A stretch of DNA of 64,000 nucleotides from Eutrigla gurnardus (lineage: Eukaryota > Chordata > Actinopteri > Perciformes > Triglidae), in NCBI GenBank assembly GCA_963514095.1, contig CAUPSS010000263.1:868001-932000 (forward strand). Direction: 5' to 3'. Below are positions 33,401 to 47,894 of this stretch, in pieces. The notes under the pieces were generated by a model. The model was not told the DNA's origin. It saw only the letters and a list, made by a program, of their open reading frames with translations, and did no database searches. Position 1 is the first letter of the stretch. Every line of letters starts with the position of its first letter. A program made the position numbers and the translations under genes.

Positions 33401-36400
33401 TGGACACATCATCAGTAGTGGATCCCAGGATCATTGGGTTAAGGTTAGGTATAGAGAAAGGACACATGGAGCTCCCCGCGTCGTCCAACGACTTCGCAGT
33501 TGAATGGAGCACCAAGGCATGGCACTGGCCGGCGCATGTCGTTCAAGTCTCCCCCGCCAGATGAACTTAGACCTGAGGAGTGAGTGAGGCGTTGAGGACA
33601 GGCATGGTGGTGGAATACTGAGGGTCAGGACACGTTATTGGCTGTTGGCATCATACAAGAGGAGTTAGGTTTAGGGTCAGGTGGTTAGGATTAGGTATAG
33701 AGGTCAGGGTGATGGTTAGGGTAAGGGTTAGAGGTCAGGGTGAGGGATAGGAGTTAAGGCTCCTCTGGGGCCCTCTAGCCGAGGAGCGGAGGAGGGGCGG
33801 GAGGGCGATGTGACGAGAATGTGAGATGTGAAGACCTAAGAAGCTAAGCCAGAGATAAAGAGGGGTGATGTGTCTACATCAAGAACCCTCCCCGCCTGTC
33901 TAGGCTCCTCTGGGGCCCTACACGCACTCTCCAGCCGAGGAGCGGAGGAGGGGCGGGAGGGCGATGTGACGAGAATGTGAGATGTGAAGACCTAAGAAGC
34001 TAAACCAGAGATAAAGAGCGGTGATGTGTCTACATCAAGAACGCTCCCCCGCCCGTCTAGGCTCCTCTGGGGCCCTACGCGCTCCATCCAGCCGAGGAGC
34101 GGAGGAGGGGCGGGAGGGCGTGAACTGTGACGAATGTGGTGAAGCAGTGGCCAGGTGAGCGTGTGTGCGTGTGTGTGTTCCAGGTCCGTAGTGAGGATGA
34201 TGAGTAACAGATCCTGCCTTTCCAGATCCAGATGTCCCAGTCCGAGTCCCTCGTGCAGTGATTCCAGAAGAGCAGAGCAGTCATGATTGTGGTTTCCTGT
34301 TTGAGCTGCTTTTTCAACCTTTTGGAGGGAATTTACTTGAAGGATTGTTATAAAAATTAATTAAATAAATAATCAATTAAACACTCAATTGAATAATGAA
34401 TTAAATTAACCTAATGCCATAATCACTACTCAGCAACCGTGCCGACCTGAAAACTGGAGCAACAGAGACGAGCTCTTCGCGGCAGCCGAGCTGACCACGG
34501 CCCAGATCCGACATGAACACCCAAGCAACAGAGATTACCTCTTCGCGGCAGCCAAGCTGACCACGGCTGGACGGTGTTTAACCGGAAGCTGAACAGGACG
34601 GAAAGTGCTGTATTAACTTAATAATAAATAAAATACACAATTGAATAATAAGCCAATTACTTAAATAACTCTCTTTTTGTTTTGTTGTCATTATTGTTGT
34701 TGTTGTCTTTCAGGTTGTTAAGGGTTAGTGTCTCTTCAGACCTGTTAAATAAATCCATTTTTGGTTTTGTTATTGGTTATTGTTGTCTTTAGGGTCGTTC
34801 AGTAGTTTTGTTCCTGTAAGCTTGTTGTCCTTTAGTTTTTTCAAATGTTGTCGGGATTGAGTTTTCCTGTTGAATAATTATATGATTTTGGACACATCAT
34901 CAGTAGTGGATCCCAGGATCATTGGGTTAAGGTTAGGGTTAGGTATAGAGGTCAGGGTGAGGGATAGAGATCCAGATCCAGATGTCCCAATCCGAGTCCC
35001 TCGTGCAGTGATTCCAGAAGAGCAGAGCAGCCATGATTGTGGTTTCCTGTTTGAACTGACTTTTAAGTCTTTTTGAAGGATTTTTCTTGAAAGAGATTTT
35101 AATGAAATCTGTTATTATTATTATTATTATTATTATTATGCTTATTATTATTCTCGTTTTCTTTAAACTTGTTGTCCTTTAGTTTTTTCAAATGTTGGGA
35201 TTGAGTTTTCCTGTTGAATAATTATATGATTTCGGACACATCATCAGTAGTGGTCCCCGGGATCATTGGGCGTTTCGGCCATTTATCACTAGACACCCTC
35301 ACCCAGGGGTGGCCCTCCCCAGATTGATCAGTTCCGGAGAGTGTGTCTGTCTTATTGCCAATCAGGTGTTATTCTGCTTTTCCTTTTATCCAGAATTAAT
35401 CATTAAATAATTATTTATTTATTTATTTTTTATAGTTATTTATTAATTGATTTGTTTATTATTATATTATTTTATGATTATATTTTTTATATATTTTATT
35501 ATTATATTTTTATTTATTTATTATTATTTAGTAATTAATTATTTATTTATTTTTTATTATTTCATAAACGAATAATAGATAGTAGATAAATAAATAAGCC
35601 GGGTTGGCGTTAGGCTTTCTGAATCCCATCCCTCCCCACCTGCAGGCCTGTGCAGGAGGGGCGGTAATGTTATGAAGAGTGGCCAGGTGAGTGTGTTCCA
35701 GGTCCGTAGTGAGGATGATGAGTAGCAGATCCTGCCTTTCCAGATCCAGATGTCCCAGTCCGAGTCCCTCGTGCAGTGATTTCAGAAGCGCCGAGCAGCC
35801 ATGATTGTGGTTTCCTGTTTGAACTGACGTTTTTCCTTCATATCCGGAATTAATCATTCATTCATTAATTAATTAATTAATTATTATTTATCATTTCATA
35901 AATGAGTAACAGGTAGAAGATAAATAAATAAATAAGTCGGGTTGGTTTTAGGCTTGCAGTCAGGTTATCATCAGTCTGGTGTTTAAACCTCATTTTTAAC
36001 TGTATATTTAATCTAATTTAAATTGACTTTAATTTAGATTTATTCAGTCTAGTATAAATAGGGGAGAAAAGCTAAATGGAGGTGAATACTTACCTACTGT
36101 TTAAACCAGACCAGTTGTTAACACCGCTAGGTAGCCCCGGCCTGGCTGAACAGAGTTGAAGTCTGTTTATTCTCAATGATCCCCATGTGTCCCATACACC
36201 GCACGACCACCAGAGGATGCTGTTGATCCATGTCCACTCCAGTGCTTAGTTTCCTTAGGTCAAGTTCTGCAACGTTGATTACAGTCATGGTGCAAGCAGG
36301 AAAAATTAGTTTTCTGTTATTTTTTGCAGTTGGTATAAAAGTATTCTTACTTTGTTGAGAGTAGTTTATTTAGCAGTGTAATTGAGGTTTTTTAAATCAA

Positions 36401-37034
36401 CAAATGGTGGTAAAATAAGGGGAAATTAGCGTTTTTGTTGTTTACCCAGCATGCTTTGCTGTTGAAATCTGCATTTTGGGAATAACTTGCTTTCTGAAGG
36501 TGCTAGAGGGTTAGAATCAACGCCCACTTGGTATTATGAGGTCCCGTGCATCCAATAGTGTCCGGCTCGTCCTCTTCAGGTTCACCAGAAGTACATTATT
36601 CATTGCAGTTGGTATAAAAGTATTCTTACTTTGTTGAGAGTAGTTTATTTAACAGTCTTAATGAGGTTTTTAATCATCAAATGGTGGTAAAATAAGGAGA
36701 AATGAGCGTTTTTGTTATTTACCCAGCATGCTTTGCTGTTAAAATGTGTGTTTTGGGAATAACTTGCCTTCTGAAGGTGCTAGAGGGTTCAGATCAAAGC
36801 CAACTTGATATTATGAGGTCCCGTGCATCCAGGAGTGTCCGGCTCGTCCTCTTCAGGTTCACCAGAAGTACATATAATGGTCATACAGGGAGTGTTTTAC
36901 CTTAATAATCTGGGGTAGGTGGACCCTTAAGAGAACCAGGATGGAGTATGTGTCCCAGAAGAGGAGAGTAATGCCAGGTCTAAGTCATTTAGGATTGCAA
37001 GGAGACAAGTCAGTCCGAAGGCTCTGGCTGGTTA
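30439..37034 (+). repeat. Composite unit, copy 4 (A-B-B-C)
   Basis: The unit is 6596 bp because module B is doubled: A 30439-31959, B 31960-33447, B again 33448-34941, C 34942-37034. The first B is 1488 bp (B to B junction) and the second 1494 bp (B to C junction with the extra GGGTTA). C is 2093 bp, carrying the 4-bp TTCA insertion near 35857. This is direct evidence for unequal exchange between B modules. Confidence 0.93.
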
Positions 37035-40000
37035 GGTATAGAGAAAGAACACATGGAGCTCCCCGCGTCGTCCAACGACTTCGCAGTTGAATGGAGCACC
37101 AAGGCATGGCACTGGCCGGCGCTTGTCGTTCAAGTCTCCCCAGCCAGCTGAACTTAGACCTGAGGAGTGAGTGAGGTGTTAAGGACAGGCATGGTGGTGG
37201 AATGCTGAGGGTCAGACCACGTTATTGGATGTTGGCATCATACAAGAGGAGTTAGGTTTAGGGTCAGGTGGTTAGGGTTAGGATTAGAGGTCAGGGTGAT
37301 GGTTAGGATTAGAGGTCAGGGTCAGGGTTAGGAGTTAAGGCTCCTCTGTGGCCCTCCAGCCGAGGAGCGGAGGAGGGGTGGGAGGGAGATGTGACGAAGT
37401 TCCCGAGAGGAATGTGAGGTGTGGAGTGTGAGGACCTAAGAAGCTAAACCAGAGATGAGGAGGGGTGATGTGGTTACATCAAGAACCCTCCCCCACCCGT
37501 TGAGGCGCCTCTGGGGCCCTACGCGCACCCTCCAGCCGAGGAGCGGAGGAGGGGCGGTAGGGCGATGTGACGTGAATGTGAGATGTGACATGTGAAGACC
37601 TAAGAAGCTAAACCAGAGATAAGGAGGGGTGATGTGGTTACATCAAGAACCCTCCCCCACCCGTTGAGGCGCCTCTGGGGCCCTACGCGCACCCTCCAGC
37701 CGAGGAGCGGAGGAGGGGCGGGAGGGCGTGAAATGTGACGGATGTGGTGAAGCAGTGGCTAGGTGAGCGTGCGTGTGTGTGTGTGCGCGTGTGTGTGTTC
37801 CAGGTCCGTAGTGAGGATGATGAGTAACAGATCCTGCCTTTCCAGATCCAGATGTCCCAGTCCGAGTCCCTCGTGCAGTGATTCCAGAAGAGCAGAGCAG
37901 TCATGATTGTGGTTTCCTGTTTGAGCTGCTTTTTCAACCTTTTGGAGGGAATTTACTTGAAGGATTGTTATAAAAATTAATTAAATAAATAATCAATTAA
38001 ACACTCAATTGAATAATGAATTAAATTAACCTAATGCCATAATCACTACTCAGCAACCGTGCCGACCTGAAAACTGGAGCAACAGAGACGAGCTCTTCGC
38101 GGCAGCCGAGCTGACCACGGCCCAGATCCGACATGAACACCCAAGCAACAGAGATTACCTCTTCGCGGCAGCCAAGCTGACCACGGCTGGACGGTGTTTA
38201 ACCGGAAGCTGAACAGGACGGAAAGTGCTGTATTAACTTAATAATAAATAAAATACACAATTGAATAATAAGCCAATTACTTAAATAACTCTCTTTTTGT
38301 TTTGTTGTCATTATTGTTGTTGTTGTCTTTCAGGTTGTTAAGGGTTAGTGTCTCTTCAGACCTGTTAAATAAATCCATTTTTGGTTTTGTTATTGGTTAT
38401 TGTTGTCTTTAGGGTCGTTCAGTAGTTTTGTTCCTGTAAGCTTGTTGTCCTTTAGTTTTTTCAAATGTTGTCGGGATTGAGTTTTCCTGTTGAATAATTA
38501 TATGATTTTGGACACATCATCAGTAGTGGATCCCAGGATCATTGGGTTAAGGTTAGGGTTAGGTATAGAGGTCAGGGTGAGGGATAGAGATCCAGATCCA
38601 GATGTCCCAATCCGAGTCCCTCGTGCAGTGATTCCAGAAGAGCAGAGCAGCCATGATTGTGGTTTCCTGTTTGAACTGACTTTTAAGTCTTTTTGAAGGA
38701 TTTTTCTTGAAAGAGATTTTAATGAAATCTGTTATTATTATTATTATTATTATTATTATGCTTATTATTATTCTCGTTTTCTTTAAACTTGTTGTCCTTT
38801 AGTTTTTTCAAATGTTGGGATTGAGTTTTCCTGTTGAATAATTATATGATTTCGGACACATCATCAGTAGTGGTCCCCGGGATCATTGGGCGTTTCGGCC
38901 ATTTATCACTAGACACCCTCACCCAGGGGTGGCCCTCCCCAGATTGATCAGTTCCGGAGAGTGTGTCTGTCTTATTGCCAATCAGGTGTTATTCTGCTTT
39001 TCCTTTTATCCAGAATTAATCATTAAATAATTATTTATTTATTTATTTTTTATAGTTATTTATTAATTGATTTGTTTATTATTATATTATTTTATGATTA
39101 TATTTTTTATATATTTTATTATTATATTTTTATTTATTTATTATTATTTAGTAATTAATTATTTATTTATTTTTTATTATTTCATAAACGAATAATAGAT
39201 AGTAGATAAATAAATAAGCCGGGTTGGCGTTAGGCTTTCTGAATCCCATCCCTCCCCACCTGCAGGCCTGTGCAGGAGGGGCGGTAATGTTATGAAGAGT
39301 GGCCAGGTGAGTGTGTTCCAGGTCCGTAGTGAGGATGATGAGTAGCAGATCCTGCCTTTCCAGATCCAGATGTCCCAGTCCGAGTCCCTCGTGCAGTGAT
39401 TTCAGAAGCGCCGAGCAGCCATGATTGTGGTTTCCTGTTTGAACTGACGTTTTTCCTTCATATCCGGAATTAATCATTCATTCATTAATTAATTAATTAA
39501 TTATTATTTATCATTTCATAAATGAGTAACAGGTAGAAGATAAATAAATAAATAAGTCGGGTTGGTTTTAGGCTTGCAGTCAGGTTATCATCAGTCTGGT
39601 GTTTAAACCTCATTTTTAACTGTATATTTAATCTAATTTAAATTGACTTTAATTTAGATTTATTCAGTCTAGTATAAATAGGGGAGAAAAGCTAAATGGA
39701 GGTGAATACTTACCTACTGTTTAAACCAGACCAGTTGTTAACACCGCTAGGTAGCCCCGGCCTGGCTGAACAGAGTTGAAGTCTGTTTATTCTCAATGAT
39801 CCCCATGTGTCCCATACACCGCACGACCACCAGAGGATGCTGTTGATCCATGTCCACTCCAGTGCTTAGTTTCCTTAGGTCAAGTTCTGCAACGTTGATT
39901 ACAGTCATGGTGCAAGCAGGAAAAATTAGTTTTCTGTTATTTTTTGCAGTTGGTATAAAAGTATTCTTACTTTGTTGAGAGTAGTTTATTTAGCAGTGTA

Positions 40001-40654
40001 ATTGAGGTTTTTTAAATCAACAAATGGTGGTAAAATAAGGGGAAATTAGCGTTTTTGTTGTTTACCCAGCATGCTTTGCTGTTGAAATCTGCATTTTGGG
40101 AATAACTTGCTTTCTGAAGGTGCTAGAGGGTTAGAATCAACGCCCACTTGGTATTATGAGGTCCCGTGCATCCAATAGTGTCCGGCTCGTCCTCTTCAGG
40201 TTCACCAGAAGTACATTATTCATTGCAGTTGGTATAAAAGTATTCTTACTTTGTTGAGAGTAGTTTATTTAACAGTCTTAATGAGGTTTTTAATCATCAA
40301 ATGGTGGTAAAATAAGGAGAAATGAGCGTTTTTGTTATTTACCCAGCATGCTTTGCTGTTAAAATGTGTGTTTTGGGAATAACTTGCCTTCTGAAGGTGC
40401 TAGAGGGTTCAGATCAAAGCCAACTTGATATTATGAGGTCCCGTGCATCCAGGAGTGTCCGGCTCGTCCTCTTCAGGTTCACCAGAAGTACATATAATGG
40501 TCATACAGGGAGTGTTTTACCTTAATAATCTGGGGTAGGTGGACCCTTAAGAGAACCAGGATGGAGTATGTGTCCCAGAAGAGGAGAGTAATGCCAGGTC
40601 TAAGTCATTTAGGATTGCAAGGAGACAAGTCAGTCCGAAGGCTCTGGCTGGTTA
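37035..40654 (+). repeat. Composite unit, copy 5 (A-C)
   Basis: The unit is 3620 bp with no B module: A 37035-38561, C 38562-40654. A keeps its own head (gaaagaacac) but ends with the longer B-to-C style telomere-like junction. The deletion therefore removed one B-length period by exchange between the near-identical right halves of A and B. It carries the TTCA insertion. Confidence 0.93.
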
Positions 40655-43600
40655 GGTATAGAGAAAGAACACATGGAGCTCCCCGCGTCGTCCAACGACT
40701 TCGCAGTTGAATGGAGCACCAAGGCATGGCACTGGCCGGCGCTTGTCGTTCAAGTCTCCCCAGCCAGCTGAACTTAGACCTGAGGAGTGAGTGAGGTGTT
40801 AAGGACAGGCATGGTGGTGGAATGCTGAGGGTCAGACCACGTTATTGGATGTTGGCATCATACAAGAGGAGTTAGGTTTAGGGTCAGGTGGTTAGGGTTA
40901 GGATTAGAGGTCAGGGTGATGGTTAGGATTAGAGGTCAGGGTCAGGGTTAGGAGTTAAGGCTCCTCTGTGGCCCTCCAGCCGAGGAGCGGAGGAGGGGTG
41001 GGAGGGAGATGTGACGAAGTTCCCGAGAGGAATGTGAGGTGTGGAGTGTGAGGACCTAAGAAGCTAAACCAGAGATGAGGAGGGGTGATGTGGTTACATC
41101 AAGAACCCTCCCCCACCCGTTGAGGCGCCTCTGGGGCCCTACGCGCACCCTCCAGCCGAGGAGCGGAGGAGGGGCGGTAGGGCGATGTGACGTGAATGTG
41201 AGATGTGACATGTGAAGACCTAAGAAGCTAAACCAGAGATAAGGAGGGGTGATGTGGTTACATCAAGAACCCTCCCCCACCCGTTGAGGCGCCTCTGGGG
41301 CCCTACGCGCACCCTCCAGCCGAGGAGCGGAGGAGGGGCGGGAGGGCGTGAAATGTGACGGATGTGGTGAAGCAGTGGCTAGGTGAGCGTGCGTGTGTGT
41401 GTGTGCGCGTGTGTGTGTTCCAGGTCCGTAGTGAGGATGATGAGTAACAGATCCTGCCTTTCCAGATCCAGATGTCCCAGTCCGAGTCCCTCGTGCAGTG
41501 ATTCCAGAAGAGCAGAGCAGTCATGATTGTGGTTTCCTGTTTGAGCTGCTTTTTCAACCTTTTGGAGGGAATTTACTTGAAGGATTGTTATAAAAATTAA
41601 TTAAATAAATAATCAATTAAACACTCAATTGAATAATGAATTAAATTAACCTAATGCCATAATCACTACTCAGCAACCGTGCCGACCTGAAAACTGGAGC
41701 AACAGAGACGAGCTCTTCGCGGCAGCCGAGCTGACCACGGCCCAGATCCGACATGAACACCCAAGCAACAGAGATTACCTCTTCGCGGCAGCCAAGCTGA
41801 CCACGGCTGGACGGTGTTTAACCGGAAGCTGAACAGGACGGAAAGTGCTGTATTAACTTAATAATAAATAAAATACACAATTGAATAATAAGCCAATTAC
41901 TTAAATAACTCTCTTTTTGTTTTGTTGTCATTATTGTTGTTGTTGTCTTTCAGGTTGTTAAGGGTTAGTGTCTCTTCAGACCTGTTAAATAAATCCATTT
42001 TTGGTTTTGTTATTGGTTATTGTTGTCTTTAGGGTCGTTCAGTAGTTTTGTTCCTGTAAGCTTGTTGTCCTTTAGTTTTTTCAAATGTTGTCGGGATTGA
42101 GTTTTCCTGTTGAATAATTATATGATTTTGGACACATCATCAGTAGTGGATCCCAGGATCATTGGGTTAAGGTTAGGGTTAGGTATAGAGGTCAGGGTGA
42201 GGGATAGAGATCCAGATCCAGATGTCCCAATCCGAGTCCCTCGTGCAGTGATTCCAGAAGAGCAGAGCAGCCATGATTGTGGTTTCCTGTTTGAACTGAC
42301 TTTTAAGTCTTTTTGAAGGATTTTTCTTGAAAGAGATTTTAATGAAATCTGTTATTATTATTATTATTATTATTATTATGCTTATTATTATTCTCGTTTT
42401 CTTTAAACTTGTTGTCCTTTAGTTTTTTCAAATGTTGGGATTGAGTTTTCCTGTTGAATAATTATATGATTTCGGACACATCATCAGTAGTGGTCCCCGG
42501 GATCATTGGGCGTTTCGGCCATTTATCACTAGACACCCTCACCCAGGGGTGGCCCTCCCCAGATTGATCAGTTCCGGAGAGTGTGTCTGTCTTATTGCCA
42601 ATCAGGTGTTATTCTGCTTTTCCTTTTATCCAGAATTAATCATTAAATAATTATTTATTTATTTATTTTTTATAGTTATTTATTAATTGATTTGTTTATT
42701 ATTATATTATTTTATGATTATATTTTTTATATATTTTATTATTATATTTTTATTTATTTATTATTATTTAGTAATTAATTATTTATTTATTTTTTATTAT
42801 TTCATAAACGAATAATAGATAGTAGATAAATAAATAAGCCGGGTTGGCGTTAGGCTTTCTGAATCCCATCCCTCCCCACCTGCAGGCCTGTGCAGGAGGG
42901 GCGGTAATGTTATGAAGAGTGGCCAGGTGAGTGTGTTCCAGGTCCGTAGTGAGGATGATGAGTAGCAGATCCTGCCTTTCCAGATCCAGATGTCCCAGTC
43001 CGAGTCCCTCGTGCAGTGATTTCAGAAGCGCCGAGCAGCCATGATTGTGGTTTCCTGTTTGAACTGACGTTTTTCCTTCATATCCGGAATTAATCATTCA
43101 TTCATTAATTAATTAATTAATTATTATTTATCATTTCATAAATGAGTAACAGGTAGAAGATAAATAAATAAATAAGTCGGGTTGGTTTTAGGCTTGCAGT
43201 CAGGTTATCATCAGTCTGGTGTTTAAACCTCATTTTTAACTGTATATTTAATCTAATTTAAATTGACTTTAATTTAGATTTATTCAGTCTAGTATAAATA
43301 GGGGAGAAAAGCTAAATGGAGGTGAATACTTACCTACTGTTTAAACCAGACCAGTTGTTAACACCGCTAGGTAGCCCCGGCCTGGCTGAACAGAGTTGAA
43401 GTCTGTTTATTCTCAATGATCCCCATGTGTCCCATACACCGCACGACCACCAGAGGATGCTGTTGATCCATGTCCACTCCAGTGCTTAGTTTCCTTAGGT
43501 CAAGTTCTGCAACGTTGATTACAGTCATGGTGCAAGCAGGAAAAATTAGTTTTCTGTTATTTTTTGCAGTTGGTATAAAAGTATTCTTACTTTGTTGAGA

Positions 43601-44274
43601 GTAGTTTATTTAGCAGTGTAATTGAGGTTTTTTAAATCAACAAATGGTGGTAAAATAAGGGGAAATTAGCGTTTTTGTTGTTTACCCAGCATGCTTTGCT
43701 GTTGAAATCTGCATTTTGGGAATAACTTGCTTTCTGAAGGTGCTAGAGGGTTAGAATCAACGCCCACTTGGTATTATGAGGTCCCGTGCATCCAATAGTG
43801 TCCGGCTCGTCCTCTTCAGGTTCACCAGAAGTACATTATTCATTGCAGTTGGTATAAAAGTATTCTTACTTTGTTGAGAGTAGTTTATTTAACAGTCTTA
43901 ATGAGGTTTTTAATCATCAAATGGTGGTAAAATAAGGAGAAATGAGCGTTTTTGTTATTTACCCAGCATGCTTTGCTGTTAAAATGTGTGTTTTGGGAAT
44001 AACTTGCCTTCTGAAGGTGCTAGAGGGTTCAGATCAAAGCCAACTTGATATTATGAGGTCCCGTGCATCCAGGAGTGTCCGGCTCGTCCTCTTCAGGTTC
44101 ACCAGAAGTACATATAATGGTCATACAGGGAGTGTTTTACCTTAATAATCTGGGGTAGGTGGACCCTTAAGAGAACCAGGATGGAGTATGTGTCCCAGAA
44201 GAGGAGAGTAATGCCAGGTCTAAGTCATTTAGGATTGCAAGGAGACAAGTCAGTCCGAAGGCTCTGGCTGGTTA
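40655..44274 (+). repeat. Composite unit, copy 6 (A-C)
   Basis: The unit is 3620 bp, with A at 40655-42181 and C at 42182-44274. It has the same structure and TTCA marker as copies 5 and 7, so the three probably come from tandem duplication of one deleted unit. Confidence 0.93.
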
Positions 44275-47200
44275 GGTATAGAGAAAGAACACATGGAGCT
44301 CCCCGCGTCGTCCAACGACTTCGCAGTTGAATGGAGCACCAAGGCATGGCACTGGCCGGCGCTTGTCGTTCAAGTCTCCCCAGCCAGCTGAACTTAGACC
44401 TGAGGAGTGAGTGAGGTGTTAAGGACAGGCATGGTGGTGGAATGCTGAGGGTCAGACCACGTTATTGGATGTTGGCATCATACAAGAGGAGTTAGGTTTA
44501 GGGTCAGGTGGTTAGGGTTAGGATTAGAGGTCAGGGTGATGGTTAGGATTAGAGGTCAGGGTCAGGGTTAGGAGTTAAGGCTCCTCTGTGGCCCTCCAGC
44601 CGAGGAGCGGAGGAGGGGTGGGAGGGAGATGTGACGAAGTTCCCGAGAGGAATGTGAGGTGTGGAGTGTGAGGACCTAAGAAGCTAAACCAGAGATGAGG
44701 AGGGGTGATGTGGTTACATCAAGAACCCTCCCCCACCCGTTGAGGCGCCTCTGGGGCCCTACGCGCACCCTCCAGCCGAGGAGCGGAGGAGGGGCGGTAG
44801 GGCGATGTGACGTGAATGTGAGATGTGACATGTGAAGACCTAAGAAGCTAAACCAGAGATAAGGAGGGGTGATGTGGTTACATCAAGAACCCTCCCCCAC
44901 CCGTTGAGGCGCCTCTGGGGCCCTACGCGCACCCTCCAGCCGAGGAGCGGAGGAGGGGCGGGAGGGCGTGAAATGTGACGGATGTGGTGAAGCAGTGGCT
45001 AGGTGAGCGTGCGTGTGTGTGTGTGCGCGTGTGTGTGTTCCAGGTCCGTAGTGAGGATGATGAGTAACAGATCCTGCCTTTCCAGATCCAGATGTCCCAG
45101 TCCGAGTCCCTCGTGCAGTGATTCCAGAAGAGCAGAGCAGTCATGATTGTGGTTTCCTGTTTGAGCTGCTTTTTCAACCTTTTGGAGGGAATTTACTTGA
45201 AGGATTGTTATAAAAATTAATTAAATAAATAATCAATTAAACACTCAATTGAATAATGAATTAAATTAACCTAATGCCATAATCACTACTCAGCAACCGT
45301 GCCGACCTGAAAACTGGAGCAACAGAGACGAGCTCTTCGCGGCAGCCGAGCTGACCACGGCCCAGATCCGACATGAACACCCAAGCAACAGAGATTACCT
45401 CTTCGCGGCAGCCAAGCTGACCACGGCTGGACGGTGTTTAACCGGAAGCTGAACAGGACGGAAAGTGCTGTATTAACTTAATAATAAATAAAATACACAA
45501 TTGAATAATAAGCCAATTACTTAAATAACTCTCTTTTTGTTTTGTTGTCATTATTGTTGTTGTTGTCTTTCAGGTTGTTAAGGGTTAGTGTCTCTTCAGA
45601 CCTGTTAAATAAATCCATTTTTGGTTTTGTTATTGGTTATTGTTGTCTTTAGGGTCGTTCAGTAGTTTTGTTCCTGTAAGCTTGTTGTCCTTTAGTTTTT
45701 TCAAATGTTGTCGGGATTGAGTTTTCCTGTTGAATAATTATATGATTTTGGACACATCATCAGTAGTGGATCCCAGGATCATTGGGTTAAGGTTAGGGTT
45801 AGGTATAGAGGTCAGGGTGAGGGATAGAGATCCAGATCCAGATGTCCCAATCCGAGTCCCTCGTGCAGTGATTCCAGAAGAGCAGAGCAGCCATGATTGT
45901 GGTTTCCTGTTTGAACTGACTTTTAAGTCTTTTTGAAGGATTTTTCTTGAAAGAGATTTTAATGAAATCTGTTATTATTATTATTATTATTATTATTATG
46001 CTTATTATTATTCTCGTTTTCTTTAAACTTGTTGTCCTTTAGTTTTTTCAAATGTTGGGATTGAGTTTTCCTGTTGAATAATTATATGATTTCGGACACA
46101 TCATCAGTAGTGGTCCCCGGGATCATTGGGCGTTTCGGCCATTTATCACTAGACACCCTCACCCAGGGGTGGCCCTCCCCAGATTGATCAGTTCCGGAGA
46201 GTGTGTCTGTCTTATTGCCAATCAGGTGTTATTCTGCTTTTCCTTTTATCCAGAATTAATCATTAAATAATTATTTATTTATTTATTTTTTATAGTTATT
46301 TATTAATTGATTTGTTTATTATTATATTATTTTATGATTATATTTTTTATATATTTTATTATTATATTTTTATTTATTTATTATTATTTAGTAATTAATT
46401 ATTTATTTATTTTTTATTATTTCATAAACGAATAATAGATAGTAGATAAATAAATAAGCCGGGTTGGCGTTAGGCTTTCTGAATCCCATCCCTCCCCACC
46501 TGCAGGCCTGTGCAGGAGGGGCGGTAATGTTATGAAGAGTGGCCAGGTGAGTGTGTTCCAGGTCCGTAGTGAGGATGATGAGTAGCAGATCCTGCCTTTC
46601 CAGATCCAGATGTCCCAGTCCGAGTCCCTCGTGCAGTGATTTCAGAAGCGCCGAGCAGCCATGATTGTGGTTTCCTGTTTGAACTGACGTTTTTCCTTCA
46701 TATCCGGAATTAATCATTCATTCATTAATTAATTAATTAATTATTATTTATCATTTCATAAATGAGTAACAGGTAGAAGATAAATAAATAAATAAGTCGG
46801 GTTGGTTTTAGGCTTGCAGTCAGGTTATCATCAGTCTGGTGTTTAAACCTCATTTTTAACTGTATATTTAATCTAATTTAAATTGACTTTAATTTAGATT
46901 TATTCAGTCTAGTATAAATAGGGGAGAAAAGCTAAATGGAGGTGAATACTTACCTACTGTTTAAACCAGACCAGTTGTTAACACCGCTAGGTAGCCCCGG
47001 CCTGGCTGAACAGAGTTGAAGTCTGTTTATTCTCAATGATCCCCATGTGTCCCATACACCGCACGACCACCAGAGGATGCTGTTGATCCATGTCCACTCC
47101 AGTGCTTAGTTTCCTTAGGTCAAGTTCTGCAACGTTGATTACAGTCATGGTGCAAGCAGGAAAAATTAGTTTTCTGTTATTTTTTGCAGTTGGTATAAAA

Positions 47201-47894
47201 GTATTCTTACTTTGTTGAGAGTAGTTTATTTAGCAGTGTAATTGAGGTTTTTTAAATCAACAAATGGTGGTAAAATAAGGGGAAATTAGCGTTTTTGTTG
47301 TTTACCCAGCATGCTTTGCTGTTGAAATCTGCATTTTGGGAATAACTTGCTTTCTGAAGGTGCTAGAGGGTTAGAATCAACGCCCACTTGGTATTATGAG
47401 GTCCCGTGCATCCAATAGTGTCCGGCTCGTCCTCTTCAGGTTCACCAGAAGTACATTATTCATTGCAGTTGGTATAAAAGTATTCTTACTTTGTTGAGAG
47501 TAGTTTATTTAACAGTCTTAATGAGGTTTTTAATCATCAAATGGTGGTAAAATAAGGAGAAATGAGCGTTTTTGTTATTTACCCAGCATGCTTTGCTGTT
47601 AAAATGTGTGTTTTGGGAATAACTTGCCTTCTGAAGGTGCTAGAGGGTTCAGATCAAAGCCAACTTGATATTATGAGGTCCCGTGCATCCAGGAGTGTCC
47701 GGCTCGTCCTCTTCAGGTTCACCAGAAGTACATATAATGGTCATACAGGGAGTGTTTTACCTTAATAATCTGGGGTAGGTGGACCCTTAAGAGAACCAGG
47801 ATGGAGTATGTGTCCCAGAAGAGGAGAGTAATGCCAGGTCTAAGTCATTTAGGATTGCAAGGAGACAAGTCAGTCCGAAGGCTCTGGCTGGTTA
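44275..47894 (+). repeat. Composite unit, copy 7 (A-C)
   Basis: The unit is 3620 bp, with A at 44275-45801 and C at 45802-47894. It is the last complete unit of the composite array and has the TTCA marker near 46717. Confidence 0.93.
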
